Shown here piece by piece: positions 1 to 4,031 of a stretch of 6,379 nt of DNA. This DNA is from an uncultured Porphyromonadaceae bacterium (lineage in GTDB: Bacteria; Bacteroidota; Bacteroidia; Bacteroidales; Muribaculaceae), in the NCBI GenBank assembly GCA_947176285.1, contig CAMWQF010000170.1:1-6379 (forward strand), written 5' to 3'. Each line of letters starts with the position of its first letter. Within the stretch, counting starts at the first letter, position 1. The notes below the pieces were generated by a model, which was given only the letters and a program-made list of their open reading frames with translations, had not been told where the DNA came from and did not search any database. The position numbers and the translations under genes are program-made.

Positions 1-11
1 GCATAATGCAT

Positions 12-60
12 AATTAAGAAAATAATTCCAAATTAAAAATTAAGAAATAATTCAAAATTA
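12..60. repeat. AT-rich imperfect tandem repeat downstream of the regulator gene
   Basis: Two near-identical copies lie at 12-35 and 38-60. Each starts AATTAAGAAA, continues into TAATTC and ends in AAATTA, and they differ by single-base insertions or substitutions. Just before them, 1-14 is a perfect doublet of GCATAAT. The block sits 3' of the minus-strand operon. No strong GC-rich hairpin with a T-tract is present, so I do not call it a terminator. Such AT-rich simple repeats are common between genes in Bacteroidales; the function is unknown. Confidence 0.6.
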
Positions 61-62
61 TA

Positions 63-90
63 AATTCCCAATTCTCAATTCTCAATTCTC
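63..90. repeat. Heptamer repeat (AATTCTC) overlapping the regulator stop codon
   Basis: Three perfect AATTCTC units occupy 70-76, 77-83 and 84-90. A degenerate fourth unit, AATTCCC, is at 63-69, and a further AATT follows at 91-94. The TGA stop of the minus-strand regulator (77-75) and its last few codons lie inside the array. A short-unit perfect repeat of this kind is a plausible site for slipped-strand copy-number change. Confidence 0.75.
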
Positions 91-722
91 AATTTATAAA
101 GCGTTGCTCCTCTCTTCGATCCGCTCTTGTCTATAAATTCGGTTTTCTCAAGCAGTTCGCCTTCCATTATCCTTTTCCGGAAGTTCCTTTTATCAAGTTT
201 TTCCCCCAGAATTGCTTCGTATACGGATTGCAATTGGCTGAGCGTGAAAAGTTCTGGCAAAAATTGGAATACAAGTGGCTTGTGGTTGACTTGCTGTCTG
301 AGATATTCCAGAGCCTTTGCCACTATCTGAGGATGATCGAAAAAGAGTTCTGGCATATCCTCTAATGGAATCCAATGAGCATCATTGTCGGTGACTCGCT
401 GATGGTCTTGATCGTCGAAGTTCAGAAGGGCGCAATAAGCGACTGAAATCACCCTCGCTCCCGGATCTCGGTCCACCTCTCCGAATGTCCCCACTTGATC
501 CATATAGACATTTTCAAGTCCTGTCAATTGGAAAAGCACACGCTTCGCTGCATCATCAAGCGACTCATCATCTTCTACGAATCCTCCCATCAGCGACCAT
601 TTATCCTTTCCGGGCATCATGCGTCGCTTGATGAGAAGAATGTTGAGCTTTCCCTCATGCAGTCCGAATATCACACAGTCTACACTGACATAGTGGCGGG
701 CATGCTCTTTATAATAATGCAT
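75..722 (-). CDS. NrtR/AraR-type transcriptional regulator: degenerate Nudix domain plus winged helix
   Basis: This is a probable sugar-responsive DNA-binding regulator, 215 aa. The N-terminal Nudix fold (about residues 5-140) contains the Nudix-box frame G47-x5-E53-x7-R61, but the catalytic REUxEE segment reads R-V-L-F-Q-L. The metal-binding glutamates are therefore missing and hydrolysis is unlikely. The C-terminal 65-70 residues (from about 148, starting KPLVFQFLPELFTL) match the winged helix-turn-helix of the NrtR family, with a basic KRNFRKRI recognition region. In Bacteroides the AraR group of this family represses L-arabinose genes and releases DNA when the sugar binds. I chose the ATG at 722: it starts 8 bp after the symporter stop and gives the family-like N-terminus MHYYKEHARHYVSVD. 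The alternative ATG at 797 would overlap the symporter by 67 bp and add an unconserved tail. The link to arabinose is inferred from family and neighbours; another sugar is possible. Confidence 0.9.
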   Translation of the reverse strand: MHYYKEHARHYVSVDCVIFGLHEGKLNILLIKRRMMPGKDKWSLMGGFVEDDESLDDAAKRVLFQLTGLENVYMDQVGTFGEVDRDPGARVISVAYCALLNFDDQDHQRVTDNDAHWIPLEDMPELFFDHPQIVAKALEYLRQQVNHKPLVFQFLPELFTLSQLQSVYEAILGEKLDKRNFRKRIMEGELLEKTEFIDKSGSKRGATLYKLRIEN

Positions 723-730
723 TGATTGGA

Positions 731-2419
731 TTACCAGAAATACCAATAGAACGCTGCGGTAATACCTAAGATGATGCAAGAGTGGATCACATCCCACTTG
801 TCCCAGCTTGCGCGGGTCACTGCACGCTGCTCAGGTGTTGAAGTGCCGAATACCAGGCCCTTGATCTTTTCCTCTTCCGGAGCCTTTGTAAACATGCTGA
901 CTACGAAGATCACAGCCAGGCAGAACACGAGCATCCATCCGCAGAAGAACAACCAGTTGGTGTCGAAGAACAGCCACTGGAACCAAGAATGGTCGGCTTC
1001 CGGAGTTACAGCCAGATTGCTGTAGAATACTTTAGCGCCCAGGCGAGTAAGTCCTATTGCAAGACCTGCGATCAGACCCCACATGCCACCCTTGGCTGTT
1101 GCGCGTTTCCAAGTCACGCCGAGTAAGAATGCTGCAGCAATACCCGGAGCAAGCACCGACTGCACATCCTGCAGATAAAGATAAAGCACATCGCCTACTG
1201 AGCGCATCACAGGAATCCAAAGGATACCCAGAATTACTATCACTACAGTAGCAGCCTGGCCAATCTTCACAAGTTTCTTCTGGTCGGTATTTGGTTTGAA
1301 TCTCTGATAGAAGTCAATGGTGAAGAGGGCAGCAGATGAGTTGAAGAGTGATGCAAGTGACGACATCAAAGCTGCAAGGATACCGCAGACAATAAGACCT
1401 TTCACACCGGCTGGCAGAAGTTTAGCCACGAGTGTCGGGAATGCTGCGTCTGAGTTGGGAAGTCCTTCCGGAGTAAGAGGCAAGAAACTGCCAAGCTGCT
1501 GGTGGAGAGCAAATGCAATCATGCCGGGGATAAGGAAGAGGAATACGGGGAGCAACTTCAGGTAAGCACCGAAGATTGTGCCTCGGCGAGCTTGCTTCTC
1601 ATCGCGGCCGGAAAGCACACGTTGCACGATGAACTGGTCGGTACACCAATACCAGAAACCGATTACTGCTGAGCCGATCAGTGCTCCAAGCCATGGATAT
1701 TGCGGGTCATTGTTGTCGCGGATAAGATTGACCATAGAGTCGCCATATTCATTCACCTTCACTTCAGAGCAGATTCTCATCATCTCGTCCCATCCGCCGA
1801 GTTCCTTAAGACCGAGAACAAGGATGATCAAAGATCCAAGGAGTAGGATAGGGGTCTGGAGCACCGAGGTGTAGAGCACTGACTTCATACCGCCAAAGAT
1901 AGTGTAGAGTGCTGTGATCAATACAAGTCCAATTGCTGCAATCCAGAAGAAGTCGATGCCCCAAAGGCTCTCTATGCCGAATACTTGCTGGAATACGAGA
2001 CCTCCGGCATATACAGTCACTGCAACTTTAGTGAGCACATAACTGATAAGGGAGATTACAGAGAGAATGGTGCGGGATGCCGGATTATATCGCTTTTCAA
2101 GAAATTCCGGCATGGTAATCACCATAGAGCGAGAATAGAAGGGCACGAACACCCAACCGAGAAGAAGGATCATCCATCCCTGGATCTCCCAGTGAGCCAT
2201 TGCCATACCGCTGGAGGCTCCCGAGCCGGCAAGTCCGATAAGGTGTTCTGATCCGATGTTTGATGCAAAGATGGATGCACCGATTGCAATCCATGTGGCG
2301 TCTTTACCGCCAAGGAAGTAGTCGCCGGCATTGTCTTGTTTCTGCTTCATTACCCAAAGGATAATGCCGATCAATGCCAAAGCAAATATTGCGACTACAA
2401 TCCAGTCTAATACTGCCAT
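731..2419 (-). CDS. Sodium:solute symporter, SSS/SGLT (SLC5-like) family, probable sugar transporter
   Basis: An inner-membrane sodium-coupled symporter of 562 aa, full length for SGLT-type proteins, with about 14 hydrophobic segments (roughly from residue 4 to the C-terminal helix 546-562). Family signatures are clear: FASNIGSEHLIGLAGSG (51-67), WYWCTDQFIVQRVLS (256-270) and LMSSLASLFNSSAALFT (351-367). By alignment from memory to vSGLT and human SGLT1, S353/S354 fit the Na2 sodium site. H59, E78, D261, K288 and Q417 fall at the sugar-contact positions, with His and Asp as in SGLT1 rather than the Gln and Asn of vSGLT. This supports a hexose or pentose substrate over amino acids, proline or pantothenate. 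It lies between the mutarotase and the regulator and is probably cotranscribed with both. L-arabinose is favoured by the AraR-like neighbour; galactose or glucose are alternatives. No Shine-Dalgarno sequence precedes the ATG, as is normal in Bacteroidetes. Confidence 0.93.
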   Translation of the reverse strand: MAVLDWIVVAIFALALIGIILWVMKQKQDNAGDYFLGGKDATWIAIGASIFASNIGSEHLIGLAGSGASSGMAMAHWEIQGWMILLLGWVFVPFYSRSMVITMPEFLEKRYNPASRTILSVISLISYVLTKVAVTVYAGGLVFQQVFGIESLWGIDFFWIAAIGLVLITALYTIFGGMKSVLYTSVLQTPILLLGSLIILVLGLKELGGWDEMMRICSEVKVNEYGDSMVNLIRDNNDPQYPWLGALIGSAVIGFWYWCTDQFIVQRVLSGRDEKQARRGTIFGAYLKLLPVFLFLIPGMIAFALHQQLGSFLPLTPEGLPNSDAAFPTLVAKLLPAGVKGLIVCGILAALMSSLASLFNSSAALFTIDFYQRFKPNTDQKKLVKIGQAATVVIVILGILWIPVMRSVGDVLYLYLQDVQSVLAPGIAAAFLLGVTWKRATAKGGMWGLIAGLAIGLTRLGAKVFYSNLAVTPEADHSWFQWLFFDTNWLFFCGWMLVFCLAVIFVVSMFTKAPEEEKIKGLVFGTSTPEQRAVTRASWDKWDVIHSCIILGITAAFYWYFW

Positions 2420-2434
2420 GTTAGTTAAAGGTTA

Positions 2435-2450
2435 TTAAGTTGTTAAGTTG
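2435..2450. repeat. Perfect TTAAGTTG tandem doublet upstream of the symporter
   Basis: TTAAGTTG occurs twice head to tail, at 2435-2442 and 2443-2450. The doublet is followed by the 10-bp palindrome TTCTTAAGAA at 2454-2463. Both are in the untranslated stretch just before the symporter ATG (minus strand) and could be regulator sites or neutral simple sequence. Confidence 0.5.
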
Positions 2451-2464
2451 TTTTTCTTAAGAAG

Positions 2465-2520
2465 ATTAGTCTAATCAGACCAATTAGTCCATTAGACTAA
2501 TTAGCCCAATTAGACTAATT
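2465..2520 (-). repeat. Nested inverted repeats (ATTAGTCTAAT family) between epimerase and symporter
   Basis: ATTAGTCTAAT at 2465-2475 is the exact reverse complement of ATTAGACTAAT at 2491-2501, and the latter sequence recurs at 2509-2519. An 11-bp perfect stem with a 15-nt loop is therefore possible, with the third copy as an alternative partner. A second inverted repeat, AATTAGTC-N5-GACTAATT, occupies 2482-2502. Each unit is also self-palindromic (AATTAG-N-CTAATT). In the minus-strand transcript no U-tract follows the stem, so it is not a standard intrinsic terminator. It may stabilise or partly separate the epimerase message, or be a multi-copy protein-binding site. Confidence 0.7.
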
Positions 2521-2524
2521 TTAA

Positions 2525-3679
2525 TTATTTCACTGTTGAGAATTTGAATACGCAATGGCTCGAGTAAGTCTCGCCCGGTTTAAGCCATGCTGACGGCCAT
2601 TCGGCTTTGTTGGGGGTGTCAGGATATTTCTGAGTCTCCAAGCAGATGCCGGTACGCTGGTTGTAGACGATGCCATGCTTGCCGGTCTGAGTGCCGTCGA
2701 GGAAGTTGCCTGAATACACTTGGATACCCGGCTCGTTGGTGTAGACGTCAAGTTGGATGCCTGTCACTGGAGAAACAAGAGTAGCTGCTACCTGGCTGTC
2801 GTCGCCTGCTGCATCCAATACCCAGTTATGGTCGTAACCATTGCCGTTTTTCAGTTGTACAAATTCGAATTTGTCGATATCCTCGCCAACTACCTTGGCT
2901 ACAGTGAAGTCCATCGGAGTGTCTTTCACTTCAAGTATTTCGCCTGTAGTCATATATGTGGAATCAACAGGAGTATAGCGAGCTGCATTTACTGTCAGGA
3001 TATTGTTGGTGATAGGTTCGTTTGGATCACCGTTAAGGTTGAAATATGAGTGGTTGGTCATATTGATGACGGTGGTCTTGTCAGTCGTAGCCTTATAGTC
3101 AATGTCGATGGCATTGTCACTGAGTAGGGTATATGTCACAGTAGCCTTAACATTGCCCGGGAAGTTATTGTCGCCGTCTGGGCTATCCATTGTAAGCACA
3201 AGAGTTGAGTCGTTGAGTTGATTTGCCTCATACACCTTATACTGCCATCCGGAAGGACCGCCATGCAGACAATGACCGAAGTTGTTCTTGGGAAGTTGGA
3301 TAGTGTCGCCTTCTATCACGATTTTGCCCTGGTTGATGCGGTTGGCATAGCGGCCGATAGAAGCACCGAAGTCGCTCAGGTTGTTCTGGGGGAAATAAGC
3401 CTGGACACTGTCGAAACCAAGCACTACGTCCTTAAAATCACCATTGCGGTCTGGCACCATAATCGAAACGATACGTCCGCCAAAGTTTGTCACGCACACT
3501 TCCATGCCATTAGCATTCTTAAGAGTGTAGAGGGCTGTCGGTTTTCCTTCGTATTCGCTCACGAAATTCTCAGGGTCAAGACCGGAAAGTGTTGTCTTTG
3601 CGGTCTCCTTGGTGTTGCAGGCTGCAAGTGTCATAAGCACTCCTGCCCCCAAAATTAATGTTTTTGTTGCTTTAATCAT
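2525..3679 (-). CDS. galM: Aldose 1-epimerase (mutarotase), lipoprotein
   Basis: Catalyses alpha/beta anomer interconversion of aldoses such as galactose, glucose or L-arabinose. It is 384 aa: about 340 residues of GalM domain behind an export signal. The N-terminus has a basic start, a hydrophobic stretch and the lipobox LAAC with Cys21 as the lipidation site, so it acts in the periplasm or on the surface rather than in the cytoplasm. Family landmarks are GRYANRI (109-115), LHGG with His139, TNHSYFNL with His210, GYDHNW with Asp283, and CLETQKYPDTPN with Glu348, the presumed catalytic base. By family knowledge His139 and His210 are the other active-site residues. All are intact, so it should be active. 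It is the first gene of the operon, 105 bp before the symporter, which fits anomer preparation before uptake. The sequence after Cys21 (NTKE) is only weakly like Bacteroidetes surface-export signals. The ATG at 3679 is the only start that yields a proper signal peptide. Confidence 0.95.
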   Translation of the reverse strand: MIKATKTLILGAGVLMTLAACNTKETAKTTLSGLDPENFVSEYEGKPTALYTLKNANGMEVCVTNFGGRIVSIMVPDRNGDFKDVVLGFDSVQAYFPQNNLSDFGASIGRYANRINQGKIVIEGDTIQLPKNNFGHCLHGGPSGWQYKVYEANQLNDSTLVLTMDSPDGDNNFPGNVKATVTYTLLSDNAIDIDYKATTDKTTVINMTNHSYFNLNGDPNEPITNNILTVNAARYTPVDSTYMTTGEILEVKDTPMDFTVAKVVGEDIDKFEFVQLKNGNGYDHNWVLDAAGDDSQVAATLVSPVTGIQLDVYTNEPGIQVYSGNFLDGTQTGKHGIVYNQRTGICLETQKYPDTPNKAEWPSAWLKPGETYSSHCVFKFSTVK

Positions 3680-3735
3680 GATATAAATTTAAATGTACAT
3701 ATTTAATATTCAAGGTTGATTGTAATATAAGATTG

Positions 3736-3752
3736 AGTGTAAAAACTACACT
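3736..3752. promoter_or_regulatory. Candidate operator for the sugar operon (17-bp inverted repeat)
   Basis: AGTGTA-AAAAC-TACACT is a perfect inverted repeat with 6-bp arms and a 5-bp spacer. It lies 57-73 bp upstream of the epimerase ATG and overlaps the best candidate -7 element. The placement is right for repression by the operon's own Nudix-type regulator. I did not match it to a published AraR consensus, so the assignment to this regulator is inference. Confidence 0.5.
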
Positions 3753-3772
3753 TTTTCCTTTCGGCCGTAAAA
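3741..3772 (-). promoter_or_regulatory. Candidate Bacteroidetes-type promoter for the epimerase operon
   Basis: On the minus strand TAGTTTTT (3748-3741) differs in one base from the Bacteroides -7 consensus TAnnTTTG. TTTT (3772-3769), resembling the -33 TTTG, lies 20 bp upstream, which is a suitable spacing. Transcription would start near 3733, giving a leader of about 50 nt. AT-rich surroundings produce such matches by chance, so this is tentative. Confidence 0.35.
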
Positions 3773-3807
3773 TTACTATATCCCCTCCAATTCACCAAAA
3801 AAAAAAT

Positions 3808-3823
3808 TATGTTGTGCAACATA
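3808..3823. promoter_or_regulatory. Inverted repeat TATGTTG-TG-CAACATA beside an A10 tract
   Basis: The arms are 7 bp and perfectly complementary around a 2-bp centre; ten consecutive A residues precede it at 3797-3806. It sits about 130 bp upstream of the epimerase ATG and about 210 bp upstream of tamB. The compact symmetric form is typical of a dimeric regulator's site, but no regulator can be named. Confidence 0.45.
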
Positions 3824-3835
3824 TTTTGTACTCCT

Positions 3836-3864
3836 CCCAATCCCCTCATGTCCCTCGATCCCCC
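3836..3864 (-). other. G-quadruplex-capable motif, minus strand (first cluster)
   Basis: The plus strand has C-runs of 3, 4, 3 and 5 at 3836-3838, 3842-3845, 3852-3854 and 3860-3864, separated by 3-6 bases. The minus strand thus satisfies the usual G3+ N1-7 quadruplex pattern. The cluster contains a TCCCTCGA octamer at 3851-3858 that recurs in the array at 3903-3942. Confidence 0.55.
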
Positions 3865-3902
3865 TCAAGTGTTCCCATGAGAACTCAAGTTTTCTCTTTT
3901 TA

Positions 3903-3942
3903 TCCCTCGACCCCTTGATCCCTAGATCCCCTGATCCCTCGA
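3903..3942 (-). repeat. Five-unit degenerate octamer array (TCCCTNGA), G-quadruplex-capable on the minus strand
   Basis: Five contiguous 8-bp units read TCCCTCGA, CCCCTTGA, TCCCTAGA, TCCCCTGA and TCCCTCGA. A diverged pair follows at 3943-3958, the second unit being TCCCTCAT. On the minus strand this gives G-runs of 3, 4, 3, 4 and 3 with 4-5 base loops, fitting the G3+ N1-7 pattern. The array is strikingly C-rich inside an otherwise AT-rich intergenic region and lies between the promoters of the epimerase operon and tamB. Function unknown. Confidence 0.7.
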
Positions 3943-3970
3943 CACCTTACTCCCTCATCCGTTAAAAAAT

Positions 3971-4005
3971 GTTGCTATTTATAAAACTATCAAAAACTAT
4001 AGTTG
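3971..4005 (+). promoter_or_regulatory. Candidate promoter for tamB
   Basis: TATAGTTG at 3998-4005 differs in one base from the Bacteroides -7 consensus TAnnTTTG. GTTG at 3971-3974 could act as the -33 element, although the 23-bp gap is slightly long. The -7 candidate overlaps a 10-bp palindrome, AACTATAGTT (3995-4004). Transcription would start near 4011, about 20 nt before the ATG. The call is weak because the region is AT-rich. Confidence 0.3.
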
Positions 4006-4031
4006 TTACATTGAATATAGACTATATCTAA

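Noticed and set aside
723..797. N-terminal extension of the regulator from an ATG at 797
   Set aside because: It would overlap the end of the symporter by 67 bp and add 25 hydrophobic residues unlike the family; the ATG at 722 gives the expected N-terminus and an 8-bp spacing.
3218..3658. 146-codon plus-strand open frame opposite the epimerase
   Set aside because: It is antisense to a well-supported gene with intact catalytic residues; the Cys/His-rich translation has no family resemblance.
3871..3900. Small hairpin (GAGAA/TTCTC) followed by T5, terminator-like on the plus strand
   Set aside because: The stem is only about 5 bp and no plus-strand gene lies upstream to be terminated.
3733..3918. 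61-codon plus-strand open frame in the divergent intergenic region
   Set aside because: It runs through the candidate operator, the A-tract and the C-rich repeats; its Pro/Ser-rich translation merely reflects the CCCT repeats.
3903..3958. Possible CRISPR array
   Set aside because: The units are 8 bp, contiguous and without spacers, and there are no cas genes; it is a simple tandem repeat.
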